Source: Alphaproteobacteria bacterium (GTDB taxonomy: Bacteria; Pseudomonadota; Alphaproteobacteria; Rhizobiales; Xanthobacteraceae). From it: a DNA stretch of 64,000 nucleotides. Below are positions 31,717-40,360 of the stretch, piece after piece. Positions within the stretch are counted from its first letter, which is position 1; each line of letters starts with the position of its first letter. Where the stretch lies: assembly GCA_005884765.1 (NCBI GenBank), contig VAZV01000135.1, positions 1 through 64,000 on the forward strand, read 5' to 3'. The notes beneath the pieces were generated by a model. It saw nothing but the letters and a program-made list of their open reading frames with translations, did no database searches and had not been told where the DNA came from. The position numbers and the translations under genes were made by a program.

Positions 31717-32928
31717 ATGGCCGACGGCGTCAAGCTCGTTTGCGCAACGCTGATGGCCATTGTTTGCGGGTGGGCGGGCGGCTCGCACGCTGCCGATGCG
31801 CCGGGTGTCACGCCGACCGAAATCAAGATCGGCGGCGTTTTTCCGTTCAGCGGCCCGGCATCCTCGATCGGCCTGGTTGGGCGCGGCACGCTCGCATACG
31901 TGCAATCGATCAATGACAATGGCGGCATCGGAGGGCGCAAGATCAACTACATCGCGCTGGACGATGCCTACAGTCCGCCAAAAGCGGTCGAGCATGTCCG
32001 CCGGCTGGTCGAGAGCGACCAGGTCGCGTTCATGTTCGGCCAGCTTGGTACCGCCGGCAACTCGGCGGTTGCAAAATATCTGGCGATCAAAAACGTTCCG
32101 TCGCTTGCGATCGTCACCGGGTCGAGCAAGTTCGCCAACGTGAAGGATTATCCGCTGATCACCACCGGGCTCGTCAGCTACGACACCGAAGGAAAGGTCT
32201 ACGCCAAATATCTGAGCCGCACATTGCCGGCGGCGAAGGTCGCGATCCTGTTCCAGAATGACGATCTCGGCAAAGACTATGTCAACGCCTTCCGGACATT
32301 TCTCGGCGCCGAGTTCGACAAGCGGGTCGTCACCGCTGCCTACGATGTCACCGAACCGACCGTGGATTCCCAGGTCGTCACCTTGAAGAGCTCGGGGGCG
32401 GAAGCCCTGTTCGTCGCCGGCACGCCGAAATTCGCGGCGCAAGCGATCCGCAAGGCCGCCGAGATCGGCTGGAAGCCGACGATCCTCATCAACTTTCCGT
32501 CCAGCTCGGTCGCTGGAACACTCAAGCCGGCGGGCCTGGAAAATTCGATCGGTGTCATTGTAGGCACGCCCAACAAGGACCCCAATGATCCAAAGTGGCA
32601 GCAGGATCCGGGCGTCCGAGCCTATCGCGCCTTCTTCGAGAAATACCTCGCAGCCGCCGATATCACCAATACCAGCTACCTGACCGGCTATCAGCAAGGC
32701 ATGCTGCTTGAACAAATCCTCAATCAGTGCGGCAATGATCTGTCGCGCGCCAATATCCTGAAGCAAGCCAAGTCGCTCAGGGATTTCGCGTTGCCGACCA
32801 CGCTGCCCGGCATCAGGATCAACACCAGCAGCGCCAACAACCAGGTCTGGACGCAGATGCAGCTGCAACGCTGGAACGGCACCAGTTGGGATCAGTTCGG
32901 CGAGATCTTGGACGCGGGCCTCGAATAG
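31717..32928 (+). CDS. ABC transporter substrate-binding protein (LivK/Peripla_BP_6 type)
   Basis: This 403-aa periplasmic binding protein has a signal peptide (LVCATLMAIVCGWAGGSHA) and a mature N-terminus typical of branched-chain amino acid/aromatic acid-type receptors (TPTEIKIGGVFPFSGPAS, YVQSINDNGGIGGRKI). Later segments include FGQLGTAGNSAVAKY and LYLTGYQ-like YLTGYQQGM. GGGGGGA lies upstream of ATG 31717. No permease or ATPase is nearby, so the partner components must be elsewhere. It shares its operator sequence with the downstream catabolic operon, so the ligand is probably an aromatic or related substrate (inference). Confidence 0.9.
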   Translation: MADGVKLVCATLMAIVCGWAGGSHAADAPGVTPTEIKIGGVFPFSGPASSIGLVGRGTLAYVQSINDNGGIGGRKINYIALDDAYSPPKAVEHVRRLVESDQVAFMFGQLGTAGNSAVAKYLAIKNVPSLAIVTGSSKFANVKDYPLITTGLVSYDTEGKVYAKYLSRTLPAAKVAILFQNDDLGKDYVNAFRTFLGAEFDKRVVTAAYDVTEPTVDSQVVTLKSSGAEALFVAGTPKFAAQAIRKAAEIGWKPTILINFPSSSVAGTLKPAGLENSIGVIVGTPNKDPNDPKWQQDPGVRAYRAFFEKYLAAADITNTSYLTGYQQGMLLEQILNQCGNDLSRANILKQAKSLRDFALPTTLPGIRINTSSANNQVWTQMQLQRWNGTSWDQFGEILDAGLE

Positions 32929-32964
32929 GCGGTCGTCCCACCTAGCGTTCGCGCGGAAATGACG

Positions 32965-33435
32965 CTATGCCGCCGTCGGCGCCTGGCGCGCGCCGGGTCC
33001 GGGATGCACGTGAACGCCTTTTGCCGTAACCGGCTCGCCGCACTCCGAGCAGACCATCACCGGATCGAACATCTTGCCGCACTTCTTGTGCTCATGAAGC
33101 ATTGGGCGCCCGCGCGAATCGACCATATGGATGTTGCCCCAATGCACGATCGACATGATCACCGGGTAAAGATCGAGCCCCTTCTGGGTCAGGATGTACT
33201 CGTAGCGCTTGGGTGACTGCTGATAGGGGATCCGGCGCAGCACGCCGAACCGCACCAGCTTCTTCAAGCGTTCGGCCAACAGATGACGGGTGATCCCGAG
33301 CGAGGATTGAAACGCTTCAAACCGTCGCTTGCGCAGAAAACATTCCCGCAGGATCAAGAGGCTCCAGCGGTCGCCGATCACGGCGACGGTACGGGCCAGC
33401 GAACACGGCTCTTCCTCCAGCGCATCCCATTTCAT
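32965..33435 (-). CDS. HxlR-family winged-helix regulator
   Basis: This 156-aa protein contains the HxlR signature: CSLARTVAVIGDRWSLLILRE, RRFEAFQSSLGITRHLLAERLKKL and YILTQKGLDLYPVIM. A C-terminal tail (HKKCGKMFDPVMVCSECGE) adds a C-x10-C-x2-C cluster that could bind zinc. GGAGAA precedes the ATG. It is divergent from the DsbA-like operon and close to both copies of the 17-bp palindrome, so it is the best candidate regulator of the transport and catabolic genes. Confidence 0.9.
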   Translation of the reverse strand: MKWDALEEEPCSLARTVAVIGDRWSLLILRECFLRKRRFEAFQSSLGITRHLLAERLKKLVRFGVLRRIPYQQSPKRYEYILTQKGLDLYPVIMSIVHWGNIHMVDSRGRPMLHEHKKCGKMFDPVMVCSECGEPVTAKGVHVHPGPGARQAPTAA

Positions 33436-33558
33436 GAGGTTCTCCAGTCACCCGTTCCGGGCTAGAGCACGAATCCCGAAAGCCACTTCATTCTAAATCG
33501 GCACTGAGCAGCATTCAACAAGCCAGCCGAGCCGCGATAAATACCGCTTGATATGCGA

Positions 33559-33585
33559 TTGACAGTTCTAAAACAGAACTATAAG
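33559..33585 (+). promoter_or_regulatory. promoter with palindromic operator, site 2
   Basis: TTGACA (33559-33564) overlaps the first base of the same palindrome AGTTCTAAAACAGAACT (33564-33580), followed by TATAAG as the -10-like box. The site is in the divergent region between hxlR and the DsbA/HCCA-isomerase-like gene, so one bound protein could control both directions. Confidence 0.75.
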
Positions 33586-33645
33586 GCTACAGCATAGGCC
33601 GGATTACGGCCGGCACTGCCCGCCGCCAGCCAAGGACGTCATTCG

Positions 33646-34284
33646 ATGGTCAGTCCCTTGAGGGTCGAATTTCACTTCGATTTCGGCAGTCCCAACGCCT
33701 ATCTGGCCGAGCTCGTGCTTCCTGCGATCGAGCAACGCACCTCGGTCAAATTCGACTATGTCCCGGTGCTGCTCGGCGGCGTCTACAAGGCGACCAACAA
33801 CCGCTCGCCGGCTGAAGCGCTGCAGGGGATCAAGAACAAGGGCGAATATCAGGCGCTCGAAACCGAGCGTTTCATCCGCCGCCACAACATCACGACGTTC
33901 AAACCCAATCCGTTCTTTCCGGTCAACACCTTGATGCTGATGCGCGGCGCGGTGGCCGCGCAGTTCGAAAATGTTTTCGAAAGGTATTTTCGCGCCGCCT
34001 ACCACCACATGTGGGAAGAGCCGAAGAAGATGGACGATCCGGAAGTGTTCAGGCGCGCGTTTGCGTCGTCGGGTATCGACATCGATCGCCTGATCGCCCG
34101 TGCGGCACAGGATGACGTCAAGAAAAAGCTGATCGACAACACGACCGACGCAGTCGCGCGCGGCGAGTTCGGCTCGCCGACTTTCTTTGTCGGCAACGAG
34201 ATGTTCTTTGGCAAGGACCAACTCCGCGACGTCGAGGAATCGATCGTGGCGCAGACCCGCCCGGCATTGAGCAAAACGGCCTGA
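33646..34284 (+). CDS. DsbA-superfamily 2-hydroxychromene-2-carboxylate isomerase-like protein
   Basis: This 212-aa thioredoxin-fold protein starts with EFHFDFGSPNAYLAELVLP, the kappa-GST/HCCA isomerase pattern where the CxxC is replaced by SPN. It ends GEFGSPTFFVGNEMFFGKDQL, with the cis-Pro loop. HCCA isomerases act in aromatic degradation using glutathione. It is the first gene of a five-gene same-strand run and sits downstream of operator site 2. Confidence 0.87.
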   Translation: MVSPLRVEFHFDFGSPNAYLAELVLPAIEQRTSVKFDYVPVLLGGVYKATNNRSPAEALQGIKNKGEYQALETERFIRRHNITTFKPNPFFPVNTLMLMRGAVAAQFENVFERYFRAAYHHMWEEPKKMDDPEVFRRAFASSGIDIDRLIARAAQDDVKKKLIDNTTDAVARGEFGSPTFFVGNEMFFGKDQLRDVEESIVAQTRPALSKTA

Positions 34285-34322
34285 CTCAACAGGTGTCGCA
34301 GGCAATCGGAGGAGCAGTAGGG

Positions 34323-35900
34323 ATGCCGGTGGAAGCGATCACTGCGGCCGGAATTCTCGAGGGTCTGCCAAGCCGCATCCATGAGGTGATCAATGCCCAC
34401 GTCATGGCAACGCCCGATCGCGTGGCCTTGATCGAAGACGGCTCAAGCCTGACCTATCGCGAACTCGATCGCGCGGTCCGCGGGACAGCAGACGCGCTGG
34501 CCGGGTTTGGCATCCGGTCCGGCGACCGCCTGATGATCGTGAGCGAGAATTCGATCGCGCTGGCCTGTCTGCTGTTGGCTGCAAGCCGGCTGGATGCCTG
34601 GGCGATCGTCGCCAATCCGCGGCTTTCGCCGCGCGAGCTCGATCAGATCAACCATCACAGCGGCGCGCGCCGCGTCTTCTTCACCGCCGATGTGTCGTCC
34701 GAAGCTGCCGCGCATGCGGAGCGAAGCGGCGCAAATGTGCAAGATGTCGGGCCGCTCGCCGGTATCGGCGTCTCCACGCTTAACGAAGACACCTCGGTCG
34801 AACCGGTGGAGGAAGATGCAGCAAGGCAAGTCGCGGTCCTGATCTACACCTCGGGCACGACGGGAGCGCCAAAGGGCGTGATGCTGACCCATCGCAATCT
34901 TCTGTTCAGCGCGAGGACCACCGCCGTCGTTCGCAAGATGACCGCTGAAGACACGCAATATTGCGTGCTGCCGATTTCCCACATCGTCGGCATTTCCCTG
35001 CTCGTCATGACGCTGATGACCGGCGCAAAGGTGCGGCTGGTTGCCAAATACGACCCGGCGGCGCTGGCCAAGGCGATCGCGGAACGGGGCGTCACCATCG
35101 TCAATGGCGTGCCCGCGACCTATCAGAGGCTGCTCGAATACAAGCGGATCGCCGGCTTGCCGAGGCTCAATCGCGGTTCGTTGCGCCTGATCGCCGTGGC
35201 GGGCGCACCGCTCGATCTCGATCTCAAGAGACGGGTCGAGCAGGAGCTTGGGCTGCCGCTGCTCAACGGCTACGGCATCACCGAATGCGCGCCGGGAATT
35301 TCGGGCGTTCGCATCGACGCGCCCAGGGACGATCAGGCCGTCGGCACGCTGTTGGCGGGGGTGGAGGCGCGCATCGTCGCGCGCCACGGCTCGATCGCGG
35401 CAAACGGTGAAGTTGGCGAACTCCATGTCCGCGGACCCAACGTCATGCGCGGCTACTACCGCGCGCCAGATCTGACGGCGAGCGTCATCGACGCCGACGG
35501 CTGGTTCAACACCGGCGACCTCGCGCGGTTCGAAGACGACTGTCTGTTCATCGTCGGGCGCACCAAGGAAATGATCATACGTTCCGGTTTCAACGTCTAT
35601 CCCGCCGAAATCGAGGCTATCATCAGTTCGCACGACGCCGTCGTGCAATGCGCCGTGGTCGGCCGGCCGGTGGAGGGCAATGAAGAGGTGGTCGCCTTTG
35701 TCCAACTGCTCAAGGGCTCAAAGACAAGCCCGCAAGACCTGATGGCCCATATTGCCCCGCAATTGACGTCCTACAAGCGGCCCTCGGAAATCATCGTTCT
35801 CGACGCGCTGCCGGCGACCTCGACCGGAAAGATCCTCAAGCACAAACTGGCGGAGTCGCTGCGGAGCGCCGCAAGAAAAAGTCATCGCGAATTCCAATAG
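34323..35900 (+). CDS. class I adenylate-forming acyl-CoA ligase
   Basis: This 525-aa protein has the AMP-binding motif IYTSGTTGAPKGVMLTHRN, LLNGYGITECAPG, GWFNTGDLARFEDD, the hinge region IVGRTKEMIIRSGFNVYPAEIE, and the C-terminal Lys of TSTGKILKHKL. It activates an aromatic, aryl or fatty acid as CoA thioester. GGAGGAG nine bases before ATG 34323 decides the start over a GTG at 34293. It is the second gene of the putative catabolic operon. Confidence 0.92.
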   Translation: MPVEAITAAGILEGLPSRIHEVINAHVMATPDRVALIEDGSSLTYRELDRAVRGTADALAGFGIRSGDRLMIVSENSIALACLLLAASRLDAWAIVANPRLSPRELDQINHHSGARRVFFTADVSSEAAAHAERSGANVQDVGPLAGIGVSTLNEDTSVEPVEEDAARQVAVLIYTSGTTGAPKGVMLTHRNLLFSARTTAVVRKMTAEDTQYCVLPISHIVGISLLVMTLMTGAKVRLVAKYDPAALAKAIAERGVTIVNGVPATYQRLLEYKRIAGLPRLNRGSLRLIAVAGAPLDLDLKRRVEQELGLPLLNGYGITECAPGISGVRIDAPRDDQAVGTLLAGVEARIVARHGSIAANGEVGELHVRGPNVMRGYYRAPDLTASVIDADGWFNTGDLARFEDDCLFIVGRTKEMIIRSGFNVYPAEIEAIISSHDAVVQCAVVGRPVEGNEEVVAFVQLLKGSKTSPQDLMAHIAPQLTSYKRPSEIIVLDALPATSTGKILKHKLAESLRSAARKSHREFQ

Positions 35901-35915
35901 AGTATCACACAGCTG

Positions 35916-36665
35916 ATGGAGACGACCGTGCAAAAGAGAAACGCGAGCGTGGCGGTCATCGGGGCCGGGGATTTCATCGGCGGCGAGATCGCGAAGAGAT
36001 TTGCCTCGGAAGGCTTTACGATTTTCGCCGGGCGCCGCAACGGCGCCAAGCTGGAGCCGCTGGTAAAAGAGATCGAGGCCGCCGGTGGTGAAATCCATGC
36101 CCGTTCGCTCGATGCGAGGAAGGAGGAGGAGATCGCCGCCTTCCTCCACGAAGCCGACAAGCAGGCGCCGCTCGAGGTCTGCATCTTCAATATCGGCGCC
36201 AACGTCAATTTTCCGATTCTTGAGACCACCGAGCGCGTGTTCCGCAAGGTCTGGGAGATGGCCTGCTATTCCGGCTTCCTCGCTGGCCGCGAGGCGGCGC
36301 GGCTGATGCTGCCGCGCGGCAAGGGCAACATCTTCTTTACCGGCGCAACGGCGTCGTTGCGCGGCGGCAGCGGCTATGCCGCCTTTGCCAGCGCGAAGTT
36401 CGGCCTGCGCGCGGTGGCGCAGGCGATGGCGCGCGAGTTGGGACCAAAGAACATCCATGTCGCGCATCTGATCATCGATGCCGGCGTCGATACCGAATGG
36501 GTGCGGCAGCGGCGGCTGGAGGCACTTGGGCCGGGCGCGCTCGATAATCCCGATCTCTTGATGCCGCCGGCGTCGGTTGCGGCCTCCTATTGGCAGCTCT
36601 ATCAGCAGCCGAAGAGCGCCTGGACATTTGAGCTTGAAATCCGCCCCTTTGGCGAGAAATGGTGA
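35916..36665 (+). CDS. SDR-fold protein lacking the catalytic Tyr and Ser
   Basis: This 249-aa Rossmann-fold SDR-like protein has the glycine motif VIGAGDFIGGEIAKRF and NIGAN in place of NNAG. The catalytic YxxxK position reads F157-A-S-A-K161, and the usual Ser region reads FFTGATASLRGG without Ser at the expected place. The Lys is kept. It may be a non-canonical oxidoreductase or a binding protein. Relatives with the FASAK pattern seem common (recollection). It lies in the same run as the CoA ligase and the nitronate-monooxygenase-like gene. Confidence 0.88.
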   Translation: METTVQKRNASVAVIGAGDFIGGEIAKRFASEGFTIFAGRRNGAKLEPLVKEIEAAGGEIHARSLDARKEEEIAAFLHEADKQAPLEVCIFNIGANVNFPILETTERVFRKVWEMACYSGFLAGREAARLMLPRGKGNIFFTGATASLRGGSGYAAFASAKFGLRAVAQAMARELGPKNIHVAHLIIDAGVDTEWVRQRRLEALGPGALDNPDLLMPPASVAASYWQLYQQPKSAWTFELEIRPFGEKW

Positions 36666-36711
36666 GCGTGCCGACGAAAGTTGCGCGGCCGGTCAACCCA
36701 GGGAGGGACAT

Positions 36712-37725
36712 GTGAAGACAGCCATCACCGAAATGTTCGGCATCGAGCATCCGATCATCCAAGGCGGCATGCACTACGTCGGATTTGCCGAACTCGCGTC
36801 TGCGGTCTCAAACGCCGGCGGATTGGGCATCATCACCGGCCTCACGCAAAAAACGCCCGAACTGCTCGCAAAGGAAATCGCCCGCTGCCACCAGATGACG
36901 GACAAGCCGTTCGCCGTGAATCTCACTTTCCTGCCGGCTTTTTCGGCGCCGCCCTATCCCGAATATATCCGCGCCATCGTCGAGGGCGGCATCAAGATCG
37001 TCGAGACCGCCGGCCGCAGCCCGGAAGCATATATGCCGGTGCTGAAGGCGGCCGGGATCAAGGTGATCCACAAATGCACTTCAGTGCGCCATTCGCTCAA
37101 AGCTGAAAAGATCGGCTGCGACGCGGTGAGCGTCGATGGTTTTGAGTGCGGCGGTCATCCCGGTGAAGATGACATGCCGAATATGATCCTGCTGCCGCGC
37201 GCCGCCGAGGAATTAAAGATTCCGTTCGTGGCATCCGGCGGCATGGCGGATGCGCGCAGCCTGGTGGCAGCGCTCGCCATGGGCGCCTCCGGCATCAACA
37301 TGGGCACGCGCTTCATCGCGACCAAGGAAGCGCCGGTGCATGAGAACGTCAAGCGAGCGCTGGTGGCGGCGTCCGAGCTCGACACCCGGCTGATCATGCG
37401 CGCGATACGCAACACCGAACGGGTGTTGAAAAACGCCGGCGTGGAGCGCCTGCTCGAGATCGAGCGCGAAAAGGGCCGAAGCCTCAAGATCGAGGACATC
37501 CACGATCAGGTCGCGGGCGTCTACCCGAAGGTGATGATCGATGGCGACATGGAGGCCGGCGCCTGGAGTTGCGGCATGGTGGCGGGGCTGATCCACGATA
37601 TCCCGTCGGTGAAGGAATTGATCGAGCGCATCATGAGTGAAGCCGACCGCATCATTCGCGGCCGGCTGATGGGGTTTCTCGACGGTTCTTCCGTGAAGCG
37701 CCCGATCCGCGCCGCCGCCTCCTAA
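36712..37725 (+). CDS. nitronate monooxygenase / 2-nitropropane dioxygenase-like flavoprotein
   Basis: This 337-aa TIM-barrel FMN protein has IEHPIIQGGMHYVGFAELASAVSNAGGLG at the N-terminus, VDGFECGGHPGE, FVASGGMADARSL and GINMGTRFIAT for FMN phosphate binding. The start is GTG 36712 with AGGGAGGG just upstream. An in-frame extension overlapping the SDR gene is rejected. The family oxidises nitroalkanes/nitronates or reduces enoyl groups, so the real substrate is open. Confidence 0.9.
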   Translation: MKTAITEMFGIEHPIIQGGMHYVGFAELASAVSNAGGLGIITGLTQKTPELLAKEIARCHQMTDKPFAVNLTFLPAFSAPPYPEYIRAIVEGGIKIVETAGRSPEAYMPVLKAAGIKVIHKCTSVRHSLKAEKIGCDAVSVDGFECGGHPGEDDMPNMILLPRAAEELKIPFVASGGMADARSLVAALAMGASGINMGTRFIATKEAPVHENVKRALVAASELDTRLIMRAIRNTERVLKNAGVERLLEIEREKGRSLKIEDIHDQVAGVYPKVMIDGDMEAGAWSCGMVAGLIHDIPSVKELIERIMSEADRIIRGRLMGFLDGSSVKRPIRAAAS

Positions 37726-37786
37726 AGGCGCGGCAGATCCCTTGCAGCAGACGCGCGCGTGGCGCGGCCAACCAACGGAGCGAAAC

Positions 37787-38947
37787 ATGCAGACCGCCGG
37801 CAGCTACCAGTTCCCCCCAATGGAGCAGGTGATCTATGGCAAGCCTGCGGCCGAGGCGCTGCGCGAGGAGGCCGAGCGCCTTGACGCCCGCCGCGTCTTC
37901 CTGATCGCGAGCCGAACACTTAACACCAAGACCGACGAGATCGAGAAGCTGCGGACGTCGCTCGGCGAGCGATATGCCGGCACGTTTGATGGCATCCCGC
38001 AGCACACGACGCGGGAAGTCGTGGTCCGAACAGCTCGCGAAGCCAAACAGGCCGGCGCCGATCTCGTCGTCGCGGTCGGCGGCGGCTCGGTGGTGGATGC
38101 AGCGAAGATCGTCCTGATGTGCATGGAGCACGAGATCTTCGATTCCGATGGCCTCGACGGATTTGAGACGACGCCGGAGCGGCGCTTTGGCGGATTTCGC
38201 AACCCCAAGGCTCGGATGATCGCGATCCCGAGCACGCTGTCGGGCGGCGAATACAATTCCGGCACGCTGGTGACCGACGCCCGCCGCAAGCTGAAGCAGA
38301 TCTTCAACCACCCGATGATGATGCCGCGCTCGATCATTCTCGATCCCGCCATCACCAGATACACGCCGGAAGAGCTGTGGCTCGGCTCCGGCACGCGCGC
38401 CATGGATCACGGCATCGAGGCGGTCTGTTCGATTCGTGGCAATGCCCTGGTCGAGAGCGTCTGTCTTGCCGGCCTGCGCTATCTGCGTGACGGATTGCTG
38501 CGCACCAGGGAGAACCCGAACGACGAAGAAGCGCGCGTCAACTGCCAGTTGGGTTCCTGGCTCTCGGCATTCGGATTGCAGGCGCGCGTTCCGATGGGCG
38601 CAAGCCACGCCATCGGTCATGTGCTGGGCGGCACCTGCGACGTGCCGCATTATTTCTGCACGGCGGTGATGATGCCAAGTGTGCTGCGCTATAACCGCCC
38701 GGCGACGGCGGAGGCGCAGAAGTCGATCGCGCAAGCGCTGCGATCGCCTGAGATGGATGCGAGCGAGGCGTTTGCCGCCTTCATCGCCAAGCTAGGCTTG
38801 CCGCGCAAGCTTTCCGACGTCGGCGTTCACGAAGACCGCTTTGGGCTGATCGGCAAGAACGCGATGCTGTCGATCTTCACCCGGTCCAATCCGCAGCCGA
38901 TCCGCGAAGCTGGCGACGTGGTCGAGATTCTGAAGCTCGCGGCTTGA
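37787..38947 (+). CDS. iron-containing alcohol dehydrogenase, maleylacetate reductase-like
   Basis: This 386-aa group III Fe-ADH has the NAD-binding GGGSVVDAAK motif. The metal-binding region contains the Asp in TRAMDHGIEAV and His residues in GASHAIGHVLGGTCDVPH. Maleylacetate reductases have this size and pattern and act at the end of aromatic ring-cleavage pathways. GGAG precedes ATG 37787. It is the last gene of the run, followed by an inverted repeat. Maleylacetate specificity is a guess from length and context. Confidence 0.87.
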   Translation: MQTAGSYQFPPMEQVIYGKPAAEALREEAERLDARRVFLIASRTLNTKTDEIEKLRTSLGERYAGTFDGIPQHTTREVVVRTAREAKQAGADLVVAVGGGSVVDAAKIVLMCMEHEIFDSDGLDGFETTPERRFGGFRNPKARMIAIPSTLSGGEYNSGTLVTDARRKLKQIFNHPMMMPRSIILDPAITRYTPEELWLGSGTRAMDHGIEAVCSIRGNALVESVCLAGLRYLRDGLLRTRENPNDEEARVNCQLGSWLSAFGLQARVPMGASHAIGHVLGGTCDVPHYFCTAVMMPSVLRYNRPATAEAQKSIAQALRSPEMDASEAFAAFIAKLGLPRKLSDVGVHEDRFGLIGKNAMLSIFTRSNPQPIREAGDVVEILKLAA

Positions 38948-38952
38948 GTGAC

Positions 38953-38985
38953 ATCAAGGTTAAGCGCGCGGCGCGTAACCTTGAT
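38953..38985 (+). terminator. stem-loop after the catabolic operon
   Basis: The perfect 10-bp arms ATCAAGGTTA/TAACCTTGAT enclose a GC-rich 13-base loop that can itself pair (GCGC/GCGC). It begins five bases after the dehydrogenase stop. A T tract is lacking, so termination strength is uncertain. Confidence 0.6.
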
Positions 38986-39104
38986 CGGTTAGGTTAAAAT
39001 CGCAATCGCGTTGCGGTCCTCGCGCGCCTTGCTAGCGTTATCTCGTCGCATCACGCTGACCGGCGAAGCCGCCCTTCCCGGCCAGTATTGCAATGAAGCG
39101 GCAC

Positions 39105-39138
39105 GGGACCGCCGGTTTTTTTCGCGTCCGGCGGTCCC
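39105..39138 (-). terminator. stem-loop downstream of the alpha/beta hydrolase
   Basis: The arms GGGACCGCCGG/CCGGCGGTCCC form a perfect 11-bp stem with a 12-base T-rich loop. It lies 22 bases after the minus-strand hydrolase stop; no T tract follows on that strand. Confidence 0.6.
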
Positions 39139-39159
39139 ACCCTTTTCTTGTCATCAGAA

Positions 39160-40023
39160 TCACTTCCAGCCGATGCGCGCGAAAAAACCCGCGATCTCCG
39201 CGGCGGCGCGATCGGGATCTTCCCGATGCGGAAAATGCCCGACGTCAGGGAAGACAGCTAGATCAAGATTTGCAAAGGTCTCGCTCAACCGATCAGTCCA
39301 CGCATAGGGAAACAGCGGATCGTGCTCGGCCCAACGGATGCAGGTCGGCACACCGATCGGCGCAAGCCGCGGTAGCTCGCCCTTCATCATCTTGATTCGT
39401 CCCGCATGGGACGCGCGATAATGCGCGAAGCCGCCGGCGAGATTGCCGGGCTTGAAGAAATTATCGGTGAACGCTTCCAGCACGTCGTCGAAGGCGTCCT
39501 TGCGATGCGCCCAGCTTTTAAGGAAATGGGCAATGTAGCTGCGGCAGTTTTCGCGCGTGGCGCCGACCAGGCGAGGCGCCATCTCCATCTGGTTGAAGGA
39601 CTGATACCAGATATGATTGAGCCGATCGGGCTCGGCCATGCGCGCGCCGATGCCGGGATAGACGAAATCGAACAAGAACAATCCGGCCAAGCGCTCCGGC
39701 GCGGTTCGCGCCAAGGGCTGCATCACCGCGCCGCCGACGTCGTGGCCGACGATGCCGGCCTGTGTGATGCCGAGCGCATCCATCAGCGCCAGCATGTCGG
39801 CGGCATGCTGGTCGGGGCCGAACGGGCCGTCCGGCTTGTCGCTGTCGCCGAAGCCGCGCAGATCGGGCGCAAACAGCGTGAAGCGATCGGCGAGCCGCGC
39901 CATCACTGGTTCCCAGGTCAGCCAGAATTCGGGCCAGCCGTGCAGCAGCACCAGCGGCTTGCCGGTTCCGGTGCGGGCGACATGGAATGCCGCGCCGTTA
40001 GCGCGAACGCTCAAATGCTCCAT
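39160..40023 (-). CDS. alpha/beta hydrolase (epoxide hydrolase / haloacetate dehalogenase type)
   Basis: This 287-aa protein has LLHGWPEFWLTWEPV (oxyanion hole), DLRGFGDSDKP, and the nucleophile elbow GHDVGG with Asp95 in place of Ser. An Asp nucleophile is characteristic of epoxide hydrolases and haloalkane/haloacid dehalogenases. The late catalytic His is in FPDVGHFPHREDP. A strong AAGGAGG site fixes ATG 40023. It is convergent with the catabolic operon and may join the same pathway, but this is not shown. Confidence 0.9.
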   Translation of the reverse strand: MEHLSVRANGAAFHVARTGTGKPLVLLHGWPEFWLTWEPVMARLADRFTLFAPDLRGFGDSDKPDGPFGPDQHAADMLALMDALGITQAGIVGHDVGGAVMQPLARTAPERLAGLFLFDFVYPGIGARMAEPDRLNHIWYQSFNQMEMAPRLVGATRENCRSYIAHFLKSWAHRKDAFDDVLEAFTDNFFKPGNLAGGFAHYRASHAGRIKMMKGELPRLAPIGVPTCIRWAEHDPLFPYAWTDRLSETFANLDLAVFPDVGHFPHREDPDRAAAEIAGFFARIGWK

Positions 40024-40183
40024 GACTGCCTCCTTTTTTGTCTGCGCTTTTTCTCTGGGTCGAGACTTTGCTTTTCCCCCGATCATGACTTTTCGGAATT
40101 ATTGGTTCCGCGGCTTGTCTGGTCCGCCGTCCTCGCCTAGAACACGGCCGCAACCCGGGGGCTAGCTCCTGATTTGGCGCCTT

Positions 40184-40273
40184 GGAGAGGTGGCAGAGTG
40201 GTTGAATGCACCGCACTCGAAATGCGGCATAGGTGCAAGCCTATCGGGGGTTCGAATCCCTCCCTCTCCGCCA
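40184..40273 (+). tRNA. tRNA-Ser (anticodon CGA)
   Basis: The 90-nt class II tRNA has acceptor stem GGAGAGG/CCTCTCC, discriminator G and encoded CCA. The anticodon stem CCGCA/TGCGG has loop CTCGAAA and anticodon CGA at 40218-40220. There is a long variable arm and T-loop TTCGAAT. It reads UCG. Its 3' end is partly repeated at 49102-49129, indicating use as an integration site. Confidence 0.97.
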
Positions 40274-40360
40274 CACTACACTTTGTCCAGCCCGCAGACA
40301 TCGGTAACGGAACGTACCTAAGACATGGGTGACAACCTTGTGCCGAACGGGTTGTCGAGG
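40246..40360. repeat. left boundary repeat of the island (tRNA 3' end plus IS end)
   Basis: This consists of the tRNA-Ser 3' segment 40246-40274, a 9-base spacer, and a 77-bp block 40284-40360 starting TGTCCAGCCC. The same arrangement, in the same orientation, occurs at 49102-49214. The 77-bp blocks align without gaps with six differences. The arrangement suggests an attL-type boundary. Confidence 0.8.
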
